The translations under genes and the position numbers were made by a program. From positions 124,001 to 188,000 of the forward strand of contig CAWHYJ010000001.1 of NCBI GenBank assembly GCA_963833495.1: 64,000 bases of DNA, written 5' to 3'. Positions 25,131 to 34,038 of the stretch are shown here, piece by piece. The notes beneath the pieces are model-generated. The model was not told where the DNA came from. It saw only the letters and a program-made list of their open reading frames with translations, and ran no database searches. Within the stretch, counting starts at the first letter, position 1. Every line of letters begins with the position of its first letter. The DNA comes from Fodinibacter sp963833495. GTDB taxonomy: Bacteria > Actinomycetota > Actinomycetes > Actinomycetales > Dermatophilaceae.

Positions 25131-26849
25131 GTGCGCCCTGCCCGAACCATGTCCGCCCTGCTCGCGTCGGCCGTCCTCGCAACAGCAACGGCGCTCGTGG
25201 CGCCGGCCGCGGCGCAGGGCGCCCCGGGGCTCGACCTGCCGGCCTCGATCGACTTCGGCACCACCGCCATGAACCACCCGGTCCCTCGCACGCTGCAGGT
25301 CGGGGTCACTGGTGACACCGCCATCTCGTTCGGCACCACCTTGGCGCAGACGCCCAACACGACACCGACCGCCTTCGGCGAGTTCCCCGTCCGCGAGGAC
25401 GGCTGCGCCGGCCGGACCCTGCAGCCTGGTGCCACCTGCTCCCTGACCGTGGGTTTCAAGCCGTACTCCACCGGCACCCGCACGGGCACGCTGCTCCTGA
25501 AGGACGAGGCGGGCACCACGATCGGCACGGTCGCCCTGTCCGGGGTGGCGACCGAGAACGCCGAGGGCACGTTCTACCCGAGCGGCCCCGTTCGGCTGCT
25601 GGACACCCGCAAGAACGGCGCGCGCACCCCGCTGGCCGGCGGGTCGACGACCACCGTCGCGCTGGCCGGGCGCGCCGGCATCCCGACGACCGGAGTGTCG
25701 GCAGTCGTGGTCAACCTGACCGCCGTCGCCACGACGTCACCGGGCTACTTCACCGCCTATCCCAGCGACCGCAAGCGCCCCACCGCGTCGACGATCAACT
25801 TCCCCAAGGGATGGACCGGGGCGATCATGGCCACGGTGCCGGTGGGCGCCGACGGCGCCATCAGGCTCTACAACTACGGCGGCCCGGCGCATGCCCTGGT
25901 CGATGTGCTCGGCTGGTACGCCGCCGACCCGTCCGTGCTGGCGGCCAACGGCATGGGCACGATGTTGTACGACTTCCAGCCGGCCGAGCGCATCTTCGAC
26001 AGCCGCAGCCAGGGTGGGGCACTGGCCGGGAAGGAGGCCGTCGAGCTCGGCGTCGACTGGGGCACCACCGACGACAACGGTGCCGTGAAGAGCTGGGTGC
26101 TCAACGTCACCGCCGTCGGGGCCACCCGCCCCGGCGTGGTGACGGCATGGTCGGGCCAGGGCACCAGACCGACGGTCTCGACCGTCAACTACGAGCCGGG
26201 GGTGATCGCACCCAACATGGCCGTCGTCACCTCGGGCCACGACGCCGCCGGCACGTTCTTCCGCCTCGAGAACACCAGCTCGGGCAGTGTGCACCTCGTG
26301 GTCGACGTCGTGGGCGTCATGCTGGCCGGGCAGCAGACCGGGCTCCGATTCGTGCGCCTGGACACCCCCACCCGCTTCCTCGACACCCGCACCGGGGTGG
26401 GCCTGACCGGGGCCTTCGGATCGCACTCCACGCGGGTGCTCGACACCACGTCGGTGACTCCTGCACCGATCGACCCGAACTGGGTCAGCCACGTCGTGGG
26501 GACCACCACCGGGGTCAAGCCGGCCAACCGCACCTACGTCTCGGCGTGGGGGCACGGCGGCGCCCGGCCGATGACCAGCATCCTGAACGTCGAGAAGGGG
26601 GCCGTGCGCTCCAACGCGACCTACCTGCAGGTCGACGTCCACAACCGGGCCGACGTCTACAACGACGCCGGGCCCGCGCACCTGGTCATGGACGCCGTCG
26701 GAGTGTTCTACGCCTACGACGAGGTCAACGGCGGCCCCGACATCTGGCCGGCCCCCACCCGAGGAGCTGTCAGGTCCGGCTTCGTGCCGTCCGACCTGCC
26801 CAAGCGCTTCGCATCCCTGCCCGAATCGGTCACCATCACCCGACGTTGA
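25131..26849 (+). CDS. secreted protein with choice-of-anchor D-like domain and three surface repeats
   Basis: 572 aa. A Sec signal peptide (LLASAVLATATALVAPAAAQG) is followed by an ASH/choice-of-anchor D-like domain (LPASIDFGTTAMNHPVPRTL ... SLTVGFKPYSTG). Three repeats of about 120 residues follow, opening VRLLDTRKNG, RIFDSRSQGG and RFLDTRTGVG, each with VVVNLTAV/VLNVTAVGA-type strands and ending LVDVLGWYA/LVVDVVGVM/LVMDAVGVFYA. Such repeats occur on actinobacterial wall-associated proteins. No catalytic domain seen. The start follows GGAG by 8 nt; an in-frame ATG at 25149 is the alternative. Confidence 0.8.
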   Translation: MRPARTMSALLASAVLATATALVAPAAAQGAPGLDLPASIDFGTTAMNHPVPRTLQVGVTGDTAISFGTTLAQTPNTTPTAFGEFPVREDGCAGRTLQPGATCSLTVGFKPYSTGTRTGTLLLKDEAGTTIGTVALSGVATENAEGTFYPSGPVRLLDTRKNGARTPLAGGSTTTVALAGRAGIPTTGVSAVVVNLTAVATTSPGYFTAYPSDRKRPTASTINFPKGWTGAIMATVPVGADGAIRLYNYGGPAHALVDVLGWYAADPSVLAANGMGTMLYDFQPAERIFDSRSQGGALAGKEAVELGVDWGTTDDNGAVKSWVLNVTAVGATRPGVVTAWSGQGTRPTVSTVNYEPGVIAPNMAVVTSGHDAAGTFFRLENTSSGSVHLVVDVVGVMLAGQQTGLRFVRLDTPTRFLDTRTGVGLTGAFGSHSTRVLDTTSVTPAPIDPNWVSHVVGTTTGVKPANRTYVSAWGHGGARPMTSILNVEKGAVRSNATYLQVDVHNRADVYNDAGPAHLVMDAVGVFYAYDEVNGGPDIWPAPTRGAVRSGFVPSDLPKRFASLPESVTITRR

Positions 26850-26877
26850 CCCAACCGGCGGCGCCAGCTGGTCGGCG

Positions 26878-28059
26878 TCAGGTCGGTGGCGGGGTGGGTG
26901 GGGTGAGCGTGCGGCGGCGCACGGCCGCCTCCACGAGGCGCCGGGCGAACCGCATCCGCTGTGCCTTGCCGCCCGGTGCCGTCGGTGGAGGCGGCACGGT
27001 GGTGACGCTGACCGCCACGAGGTCGGTGTAGGCGTCCTGACGCAGCCGGGTGACCATCCGCTGCGCAGCGCTCTTGCCCTTGGCAAGGAGGCCGGCGGCC
27101 GCGAAGGCGCCGAACCCGCCGGTGGCCAGCAGCGACGAGAACCAGACTGGCACCGAGCCGACGTCGCCCGCCGTCCCGACCACGGAGAAGAAGGCGGTGA
27201 CGAGGGCGATCGACAGCAGGGCGAGGGCGATCTGCGGCCAGAAGATCTTGGCGGCCCGCAGGATGTTGGTCGGGCTGCGCAGCCGCTCGTAGGGGCGGAT
27301 CAGGGTGGTGGGGTCCTGGCCGAGCACGAGCAGCTGGTACCAGCGGCGAGCCTGCTCGTGGAGGTTGGTCCGCATCGAGGCGTGTGCGGCCCACTGGGGG
27401 TCGGCCGCGACCACACCCCAGGCCTCGAGGGTCCCGGCGACCGCCGGCGGCGTCATCTCGTGGGCGACACCCGGCTCGAGCCGGCCCAGCATCCGGGTCA
27501 GCTCGCGGCGCCGGTCGGCACCGAGCAGGAAGGGGAGCGACACCGCGCTCGTCGTGCCCTCGATCTGCCACTGCTCATCGGGGCCCAGGCCCCAGAAGCA
27601 CTCCGCGAGACCGCGACCGAGCAGGTAGCCGTTGGCCAGCGACTCCGCGCGCCGGCCCAGCTCGTCCTGGAACCAGGCGTCCCACTGGAGGAAGAAGGTG
27701 CCGGTCGGCCGCCAGGCCTCGTCGTCCCCAACTGCGGTGCTGCCGGAGGTGTCGTCGGTCCATGGCGCCAGGGCGTCGCGCAGACTGCTCTCGAACGGGG
27801 CGTCGCGGTCGAGGCCCAGCCGCTGCACGAGGGAGACGAGCGAGGCGACGGCCTCCTCCCTCGACGCCGAGACCACCCGCTGTGAGCGCAGCGGCAGGAC
27901 GAGGTCGGGGCGCAGGGGGAGCGGCGTGGCCTGCGGCCGCGGACCCTGCGGCCAGTGCCGGCCGCGCACCTCCGCGACCGCCCAGCCCAGCCGCAGCGTG
28001 TCGATGACCGCTCCGATGTTCGAGGGCAGGTCGCCGGATGCCGTGTCGCCCGCTGCCAT
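26878..28059 (-). CDS. hypothetical two-TM membrane protein
   Basis: 393 aa, no family recognised. The N-terminal 280 residues are soluble and Trp-rich (GTFFLQWDAWFQDELGRRAE; LANGYLLGRGLAECFWGL); two hydrophobic segments follow (IFWPQIALALLSIALVTAFF and VWFSSLLATGGFGAFAAAGLL), then a basic, Pro-rich tail. The ATG at 28059 follows AGGAGG by 6 nt, which rejects a longer open frame running antisense into the ABC gene. Same strand as the ABC exporter upstream, 83 nt away. Confidence 0.7.
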   Translation of the reverse strand: MAAGDTASGDLPSNIGAVIDTLRLGWAVAEVRGRHWPQGPRPQATPLPLRPDLVLPLRSQRVVSASREEAVASLVSLVQRLGLDRDAPFESSLRDALAPWTDDTSGSTAVGDDEAWRPTGTFFLQWDAWFQDELGRRAESLANGYLLGRGLAECFWGLGPDEQWQIEGTTSAVSLPFLLGADRRRELTRMLGRLEPGVAHEMTPPAVAGTLEAWGVVAADPQWAAHASMRTNLHEQARRWYQLLVLGQDPTTLIRPYERLRSPTNILRAAKIFWPQIALALLSIALVTAFFSVVGTAGDVGSVPVWFSSLLATGGFGAFAAAGLLAKGKSAAQRMVTRLRQDAYTDLVAVSVTTVPPPPTAPGGKAQRMRFARRLVEAAVRRRTLTPPTPPPT

Positions 28060-28142
28060 GCGTGCCTCCTGCCGCCGCGAGCCTCGGCTCGGAACTGACT
28101 GCTGCACGCACCGTACCGGGTCGGCCTCGCGGGCCGTCGGCG

Positions 28143-29921
28143 TCAGTTCTCGTCGCGCCAGGACCGCCAGAGTGCGGCATAGGACCCGTCGCGAGCGATC
28201 AGCTCGTCGTGCGACCCGAGCTCGCTGACCACGCCGTCCTCCACGACGGCCACCCGGTCGGCATCGTGGGCCGTGTGCAGCCGGTGCGCGATCGCGACGA
28301 CTGTGCGCCCGTCGACGACGGCGGCCAGCGACCGCTCCAGGTGCCGGGCGGCCCGCGGGTCGAGCAGCGAGGTGGCCTCGTCGAGCACGAGGGTGTGCGG
28401 GTCGGCGAGCACGAGTCGCGCCAGGGCCAGCTGCTGCGCCTGTGCCTCGGTGAGGGCGTGGCCACCGGAGCCGACCGTCGTGTCGAGGCCGTCGGCCAGT
28501 GCCTGCGCCCACTCGAGGGCGTCGACGGCGGCCAGTGCCTCGCGCAGCTCGGCATCGGTCGCCTCGGGCCGGGGAAGCCGGAGGTTCTCGGCGAGGGTGC
28601 CGACGAAGACGTGGTGCTCCTGGGTCACCAGGGCCACCTCACCGCGCAGCACGGGGAGCGCCAGGTCGACCAGCGGCACACCGCCACCGGTCACCCGGCC
28701 GGTGCGCGGGCCGTCGATGCCGGCCATCAGCCGGCCCAGGGTTGACTTGCCCGCACCGGACGGACCGACGATGGCGAGCCGCTCACCGGGCACCAGCCCG
28801 AGCGAGACACCGTGCAGCACGTCACGGCCGGCGCGGTAGGAGTAGCGCACGTCGTCGACGGCGACCTGCTCGCCGTCGGGCTCCGCGCCGGTGGCGAGCC
28901 GGTCGGGCGGCACCTCCGAGACGCCGAGGATGCGGGCCAACGACGTTGCGGCGAACTGGATCTCGTCGAGCCACGAGATGAGCTCACCGAGCGGGTCGAG
29001 CAGCTGCTGCACATAGAGCGTGACGGCGGTGGCGGCCGCGATGGTGATGTGGCCGTTCCAGGCGAGCCAGCCGCCCCACAGCACGGCCGTGGCGATGGGC
29101 AGGAAGAAGCCGATCTCGAGCCATGGGAACCAGCGCATCCGCAGGCCCAGCGTGTAGCGCTCGGCTTCGCCGCACTCGTCGAGCGCGTCCTGGAAGCGCC
29201 GCCGGCGTGCCTCCTGCAGGCCGAGTGCGTCCATCGTCTGTGCGCCCTCGATGGTCTCGGACGCGACGCCGTTGAGCCGGGCGTACGAGGCGTGCTCCCA
29301 GAGGTAGCCGTCGCCGGCTCGCTTGAGGTACCAGCGCGAGCTCGGCACGTGCACCAGCGCCGCGGTGAGCAGCGACAGCGCGGCGAGCGGCGAGATGAGG
29401 AAGGCCGCCACCGCCGTCGCGGTCACCGTGGTCACCGCGACGACGATCGCCGGGATGCCGAACCGGATGATGTGCGCCAGCGACTCCACGTCGTTGGTCG
29501 TGCGCGCCACGAGGTCGCCGGTGCCGGCCCGCTCGACGACGGAGAGGGGCAGGCGCACCGAGGAGGTGATGAAGTCCTCGCGCAGCCGGGCGAAGATCCG
29601 CTCGGACAGCACGAACGAGGCACGCCGAGCCACCCAGGTCAGCAGGGTCTGCACCAGGATCGCCGCGACGAGCAGGGCGATGAGCCGGTCGACGCGGCCC
29701 AGGCTGCGCTCGCCGGTGGTCACCTCCTGCACGACCTGGCCGATGACCCACGGCCCGACCAGGGCGACGAGTGCGGCGACGACGTGCCAGCCGAGCACCT
29801 TCGACAGGGGTCCGCGGTGGTCGCGCAGCAGGACCGCGGTGTGGGCGCGCACGGTCGCGCTCGAGGCGATCGGCAGGGTGCGGGCGGCGTGGTCGGTGCG
29901 ACCGAGCAGCGGCGACATCAC
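28143..29921 (-). CDS. ABC exporter half-transporter B (canonical Walker motifs, degenerate signature)
   Basis: 592 aa: six-helix permease (about residues 40-325) fused to an ATPase. Walker A GPSGAGKST (386-394), Q-loop Gln434, Walker B LVLDE (511-515) and switch His546 are intact, but the signature LSGGQ is replaced by LTEAQ (490-494). The partner gene upstream has the opposite pattern, so they form a heterodimer with one functional ATP site. GTG 29921 or ATG 29918 could start it; the junction with the partner's TGA reads GTGATG. Substrate unknown. Confidence 0.88.
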   Translation of the reverse strand: MMSPLLGRTDHAARTLPIASSATVRAHTAVLLRDHRGPLSKVLGWHVVAALVALVGPWVIGQVVQEVTTGERSLGRVDRLIALLVAAILVQTLLTWVARRASFVLSERIFARLREDFITSSVRLPLSVVERAGTGDLVARTTNDVESLAHIIRFGIPAIVVAVTTVTATAVAAFLISPLAALSLLTAALVHVPSSRWYLKRAGDGYLWEHASYARLNGVASETIEGAQTMDALGLQEARRRRFQDALDECGEAERYTLGLRMRWFPWLEIGFFLPIATAVLWGGWLAWNGHITIAAATAVTLYVQQLLDPLGELISWLDEIQFAATSLARILGVSEVPPDRLATGAEPDGEQVAVDDVRYSYRAGRDVLHGVSLGLVPGERLAIVGPSGAGKSTLGRLMAGIDGPRTGRVTGGGVPLVDLALPVLRGEVALVTQEHHVFVGTLAENLRLPRPEATDAELREALAAVDALEWAQALADGLDTTVGSGGHALTEAQAQQLALARLVLADPHTLVLDEATSLLDPRAARHLERSLAAVVDGRTVVAIAHRLHTAHDADRVAVVEDGVVSELGSHDELIARDGSYAALWRSWRDEN

Positions 29922-31636
29922 TCACCACCGCGCAGCACGATGTCGCGGTATGTGGGGTGCGACCGCAGCAGGTCGTGGTGACGCCCGGTGGCGGTCACCC
30001 TCCCGCCATCGACGAGCACGACGGTGTCGGCGCGGTCGAGCAGCAGCGGGCTCGCGGTGACGAGCACCGTGGTGCGACCGGCCCGGTGCGCCACCAGCCG
30101 CTCGGCGATCCGAGCCTCGGTGTGCGCGTCGACGGCGCTGGTCGGCTCGATGAGCACGAGCACCTCCGGGTCGCGCAGCAGGGCCCGGGCCAGCGCCACG
30201 CGCTGGCGCTGCCCACCCGAGAGGGCCCGGCCGCGCTCCTCGAGCTCACCGTCCATGCCGTGCTCGAGCGCGTCGAGGGCGTCGGAGGCGCTGGTCACCC
30301 ACACGGCGGCGTGGCGGTCCTCGTCGCTGGAGCCGCCCAGGGCCTCACGCACCGGCCCGCTGAACAGGTGTGGGTCGGCCTCGGACACCACGACTCGCGC
30401 GCGCACGGCATCCACCGGCAGGTCGTCGAGCGGCACCGATCCCCAGCGCACCCCGTGCCGGCCGGGCCGGGTGCGGCCCAGGCGGTGGGCGAGCTCGGAG
30501 GTCTCCTCGGGGCGGGCGCTGACCAGTGCGGTCACCCGGCCGGGCTGGATGACGACACCGGTGACGGGGTCGACGAGCGGCGCGCCCTGGTCGACGACGT
30601 AGCCGTTGAGGGTCGCGCCGGTCTCGGTCGTGGCATGGTCGGGCTCGACCCCCAGGATCAGGACGATCCGGCGGGCAGCCACCCGCGCCCGGGTCAGCTT
30701 GTCGACGAACTCGGTGGCGGTGCGCAGCGGCATGGTGAGGAAGGCCGTGTAGCCGTAGAACGCCACGAGCTGCCCGGGGGTGATCTCGCCTGCGACGGCA
30801 AGGTGTGCGCCCACGCCGGTGACGATGACGACGAAGATGCCGGGCAGCAGCACCTGGGCGGCGTCGAGCGTCGCCTGGATGCCGGACAGCTGCACCCCCG
30901 CGGTGCGCACCCGCCCGGACTGGGCGGCGTAGCGGGCCAGGAAGGTGTCCTCGCCGCCGATCCCGCGCAGCACGCGCAGCCCGGCGACGGTGTCCGCGCC
31001 GAGCGAGGTGAGCAGGCCGGCCTCCTGCCGCTGGGCCGACTGCCGCTTCTGCAGGGGCCGCATGACGAGGGTGAGCGAGGCGAGCAGCAGCGGGCCGCCG
31101 AGCAGCATGATGACGCCGAGGAGCACTGAGCCGCGCAGCAGGATGATCGAGACCACCACGAAGGCGACGATGGCCCCGGCCATCCGGGCGGTGATGTCGA
31201 AGGCGTTGCCCAGCCGCCAGAAGTCGCTGGCGAAGCTGGTGACGACCTCACCGGCCGGCATCCGGCGGGTCAGGGCCGGGCCGGCCCGCCGGACCGCGCG
31301 CTCGGTGAGCAGCGCGGTGCGGAAGGAGGAGATCAGCCAGCCGCGCACCGCGAACCAGTGCCGGCCGTTCGACGTGATGGCGCTGAGCAGGCCCAGCCCC
31401 ATGATGGCGGCGGACCAGACGATCAGCGCCTGCGCGTCGTGGGCGACGAGGCCGTCGATGGCCTTGCCGATCGCCGCGGGTACCAGGGCGATGGACAGCA
31501 TCCACGGGACGCCGAACAGGATGCCCCCCACGATGGTTCGCCACTGGCGCCGACCCAGCCACATCAAGAGGCGGTCGGCGTCCACCGGTGGGGCCTCGTC
31601 CGCGTCGATCGCGTAGGGCCAGTAGTCGTGCGACAT
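29918..31636 (-). CDS. ABC exporter half-transporter A (degenerate Walker motifs, intact signature)
   Basis: 572 aa with N-terminal permease and C-terminal ATPase. LSGGQRQR (472-479) is intact. The Walker A region reads LVSARPEETS (371-380) with no GxxGxGK, the Walker B Asp is Ile496 followed by Glu497, and the H-loop His is Ser529. It should supply the signature to the active site but not hydrolyse ATP in its own pocket. First gene of the pair; a TAGCGT lies 9 nt before the ATG, with GGAGG inside that gap. Confidence 0.88.
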   Translation of the reverse strand: MSHDYWPYAIDADEAPPVDADRLLMWLGRRQWRTIVGGILFGVPWMLSIALVPAAIGKAIDGLVAHDAQALIVWSAAIMGLGLLSAITSNGRHWFAVRGWLISSFRTALLTERAVRRAGPALTRRMPAGEVVTSFASDFWRLGNAFDITARMAGAIVAFVVVSIILLRGSVLLGVIMLLGGPLLLASLTLVMRPLQKRQSAQRQEAGLLTSLGADTVAGLRVLRGIGGEDTFLARYAAQSGRVRTAGVQLSGIQATLDAAQVLLPGIFVVIVTGVGAHLAVAGEITPGQLVAFYGYTAFLTMPLRTATEFVDKLTRARVAARRIVLILGVEPDHATTETGATLNGYVVDQGAPLVDPVTGVVIQPGRVTALVSARPEETSELAHRLGRTRPGRHGVRWGSVPLDDLPVDAVRARVVVSEADPHLFSGPVREALGGSSDEDRHAAVWVTSASDALDALEHGMDGELEERGRALSGGQRQRVALARALLRDPEVLVLIEPTSAVDAHTEARIAERLVAHRAGRTTVLVTASPLLLDRADTVVLVDGGRVTATGRHHDLLRSHPTYRDIVLRGGE

Positions 31637-31686
31637 CAGTCCTCCACGCTAAGCGCCGGAGGTGCCTGCAAGCGAACGAGTTTCCG

Positions 31687-32151
31687 TCAGGAGGGCTCTT
31701 GGGGCAGCTCGTGCCAGACGTCGCCGACCGCGATGTCGCCGGACTCGAGCACGCGGAAGATCGAGCCCCCGCGGTCGTGCATCGCCCGCGCCGCGCCGGG
31801 CCCGACGGCGTCGTCCATGATCCGGCACGGCGGCGCCGGGCGGACGACCTCGAGCAGCGCCCCACCGACCCGGACCCGCGTGCCCGGCCGCTTCGCGACG
31901 GTGCCGTGGCTCAGCGTGAGGTTGCGGCGGGTGCGGTCGTGCGGCACCGGCGCACCGAGCGCCTCGGCACTCTCGGCGAGCTCGGTGGCCGACTGCACCG
32001 AGACGTGCCGGTGCCGGCTGCCGTGGTAACGGTCGCCCACGAGCCCGGCGCCGGCCTCCGCGTGCACCCGCTCGATGTCGCGCATCGGCAGCCTCGTGGC
32101 GAGCGCGATGCTGATCGCGGTGACCACCTGGGGGCCGTGGGGTGCGGTCAC
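31687..32151 (-). CDS. MOSC-domain protein
   Basis: 154 aa. IERVHAEAGAGLVGDRYHGS, TRRNLTLSH and EVVRPAPPCRIMDDAVG (with the conserved Cys) define a MOSC domain, associated with molybdenum-cofactor sulfur transfer. The frame is open upstream, but GTG 32151 overlaps the DUF6510 stop as GTGA. Last gene of the operon with a sulfite oxidase-like protein. Confidence 0.87.
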   Translation of the reverse strand: MTAPHGPQVVTAISIALATRLPMRDIERVHAEAGAGLVGDRYHGSRHRHVSVQSATELAESAEALGAPVPHDRTRRNLTLSHGTVAKRPGTRVRVGGALLEVVRPAPPCRIMDDAVGPGAARAMHDRGGSIFRVLESGDIAVGDVWHELPQEPS

Positions 32152-32426
32152 GGGGATGCGTGCGCGGCGGCCGGCCGGGTGCGGAGGGAGGCTATGCCGC
32201 TGAGCGTGGCGGTGAGGCGGTGGCGAATCTCGACGATCACCACCTCCACGGCTCCACAGCCGGGGCAGCGCAGCACCATGCCGGGGCAGCGGAGGTAGAC
32301 GTGGGTGCGCGCGATCTCGTGGGTGTCGCCGCACCCGGCGCACTCGAACGACCCCTGCGCGAGGTCGGTGCCGAGGGCGAGGGAGAGCGCGCCGATCACG
32401 GCGTTCCCGTCGACGTGGTCACTCAT
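32148..32426 (-). CDS. DUF6510 zinc-ribbon-like protein
   Basis: 92 aa. VDGNAVIGALSLALGTDL, then CAGCGD and CPGMVLRCPGCGAVEV provide Cys pairs typical of a zinc ribbon (DUF6510). Function unknown; the family is commonly found beside sulfite oxidase-like and ferredoxin reductase genes, as here. Confidence 0.83.
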   Translation of the reverse strand: MSDHVDGNAVIGALSLALGTDLAQGSFECAGCGDTHEIARTHVYLRCPGMVLRCPGCGAVEVVIVEIRHRLTATLSGIASLRTRPAAAHASP

Positions 32427-32498
32427 CGGGCTCTGCCTCTCGTTCGCGAGTGGGGGTGGAGTGGATGCCGTTGTGCTGGAGGTGGATTGACGACGGTG

Positions 32499-33302
32499 TC
32501 AGCCGAACCGCTCGGCCCGCACGGTGCGGGGGTCGAGGCCGGCGTCGCCGAGCAGGCCCACCACCGCCTCCACGAACGAGGTCGGGCCGCAGACGAAGAC
32601 GGCAGGGTCGGCGTCGATGCCACCGCACGCGTCGACCGACTCGAGCACGGATGCCGTGTCGACGCGCCCCGGCCGGAGCGTCACCGCCTCGAGCGGCGTC
32701 GCGGTGCGCACGGCATCCGCGGGCGCCTCGGCGCGCGAGAGGTGGACGGTCGCCGAGACGGCGCCGGCGCGGACCCGCTCGGCCAGCTCATCGGCATACA
32801 GCAGCCGCGCGGGCGTGGTCACCGAGGCGAGCACGACGGTCGTGGCGGTGGGGTCGGCGGCGCGCCAGATGGCCCTCAGCGGGGCGAGCCCCGAGCCACC
32901 ACCGACCAGGAGCAACGGTCGGCGCTGCCCGGTCCACACGAAGTAGCCGCCGATCGGCCCGCGCAGGCTGAAGCTGTCGCCGACCGCGACGTCGCGGACC
33001 AGGTAGGTGGAGACCTCGCCGTCGGGCACCTCCTGCACGGTGATGGTGGGTGGCTCGCCCGGGCCGGACGACAGCGAGTAGCTGCGGGTGGCCTGGTATC
33101 CGTCGGGCGCCGTCAGCCGCACGTCGACGTGCTGCCCGGCGACGTGACCCGGCCAGCCGGGTACGTCGAGCACGAGGCTGTGGGCGTCAGCGCTCTCCTC
33201 GACGACCGCGGCGACCGACGCCTCACGCCAGGCGAGGTGCGCCAGCGGGGCCACGCGCGGCGAGGTTGCCGGGGTGGCGAGCGTGCCGGGGAGCTCGGTC
33301 AC
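32499..33302 (-). CDS. ferredoxin/flavodoxin reductase-type FAD-binding oxidoreductase
   Basis: 267 aa without an iron-sulfur domain. RSYSLSSG is the FAD RxYS motif, GPIGGYF the phosphate-binding motif, LLLVGGGSGLAPLRAIWR the NAD(P) pyrophosphate motif and VFVCGPTSFVEAV the C-terminal motif. It lies 3 nt after the sulfite oxidase-like gene and probably passes electrons to or from it (inference). Confidence 0.88.
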   Translation of the reverse strand: MTELPGTLATPATSPRVAPLAHLAWREASVAAVVEESADAHSLVLDVPGWPGHVAGQHVDVRLTAPDGYQATRSYSLSSGPGEPPTITVQEVPDGEVSTYLVRDVAVGDSFSLRGPIGGYFVWTGQRRPLLLVGGGSGLAPLRAIWRAADPTATTVVLASVTTPARLLYADELAERVRAGAVSATVHLSRAEAPADAVRTATPLEAVTLRPGRVDTASVLESVDACGGIDADPAVFVCGPTSFVEAVVGLLGDAGLDPRTVRAERFG

Positions 33303-33305
33303 CGG

Positions 33306-33893
33306 TCAGTCGCCGTGGTAGCGCTGCTCGCGGAACGGGTCGCCGTAGTTGTGGTAGCCGGCGACCTCCCAGAACCCCGGGTGGTCGTGCTCGAGCAGCT
33401 CGATGCGGGTGACCCACTTCGCGCTCTTCCACAGGTAGAGGTGGGGCACGAGCAGCCGGGCCGGCCCGCCGTGCTCGGCGCGCAGCGGCTCGCCCTCGAA
33501 CTCGACGGCGACCATCGCGTCGCGGTCGATCAGGTCCTCGACCGGCACGTTGGTGGTGTAGCCGCCGTAGCTGGTGACCAGGGCGTAGGGCAGGTCGTCG
33601 ACGCCGACCGCCTCGAAGAGGGTCGACACCGGCACGCCGCGCCACGAGGTGCCCAGCTTCGACCAGTGGGTGACGCAGTGGATGTCGGTGGTCAGCGGCT
33701 GCAGGCCGAACGCGTGCAGCCCGCGCCAGTCGAACGTGCCGGTGGCCGTGCCGTCGGTGATGGTGAGCTGCCACGTGTCGGTGGGCACCACCTCGGTGGG
33801 GCCGGCCGTGAGCACCGGGAAGTCGTGCGTGACGTACTGGCCCGGCGGCACGTTGTCGTCGTGCTCGCGTCGTCGTCCGAGGAACCCTGCCAT
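33306..33893 (-). CDS. sulfite oxidase-like molybdopterin-dependent oxidoreductase
   Basis: 195 aa, a single sulfite-oxidase (YedY/MsrP-like) molybdopterin domain: WQLTITDG, WRGLHAFGLQPLTTDIHCVTHWSKLGTSWRGV with the Mo-ligand Cys, and YLWKSAKWVTRIELLEHDHPGFWE. No Tat signal, so cytoplasmic. The longer open frame upstream is rejected because AAGGAG lies 8 nt before ATG 33893. First gene of the four-gene minus-strand group. Confidence 0.88.
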   Translation of the reverse strand: MAGFLGRRREHDDNVPPGQYVTHDFPVLTAGPTEVVPTDTWQLTITDGTATGTFDWRGLHAFGLQPLTTDIHCVTHWSKLGTSWRGVPVSTLFEAVGVDDLPYALVTSYGGYTTNVPVEDLIDRDAMVAVEFEGEPLRAEHGGPARLLVPHLYLWKSAKWVTRIELLEHDHPGFWEVAGYHNYGDPFREQRYHGD

Positions 33894-34026
33894 CGCGACC
33901 GCTCCTTCCGCGGGACCGCCCAGGCGCTGCCGGGCCGGGGCCTGCGCCGACCCTAGCGGCGGGCGTGGCGTCGTGGGGAGGACCGCTGCGCACCAGACAG
34001 CGGCCGGCCGCCATTGCCGAGTGACG

Positions 34027-34032
34027 TAACCT
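34027..34032 (+). promoter_or_regulatory. putative -10 hexamer TAACCT, leaderless SURF1 gene
   Basis: TAACCT ends 6 nt before the GTG start at 34039. Confidence 0.5.
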
Positions 34033-34038
34033 CGAAGC

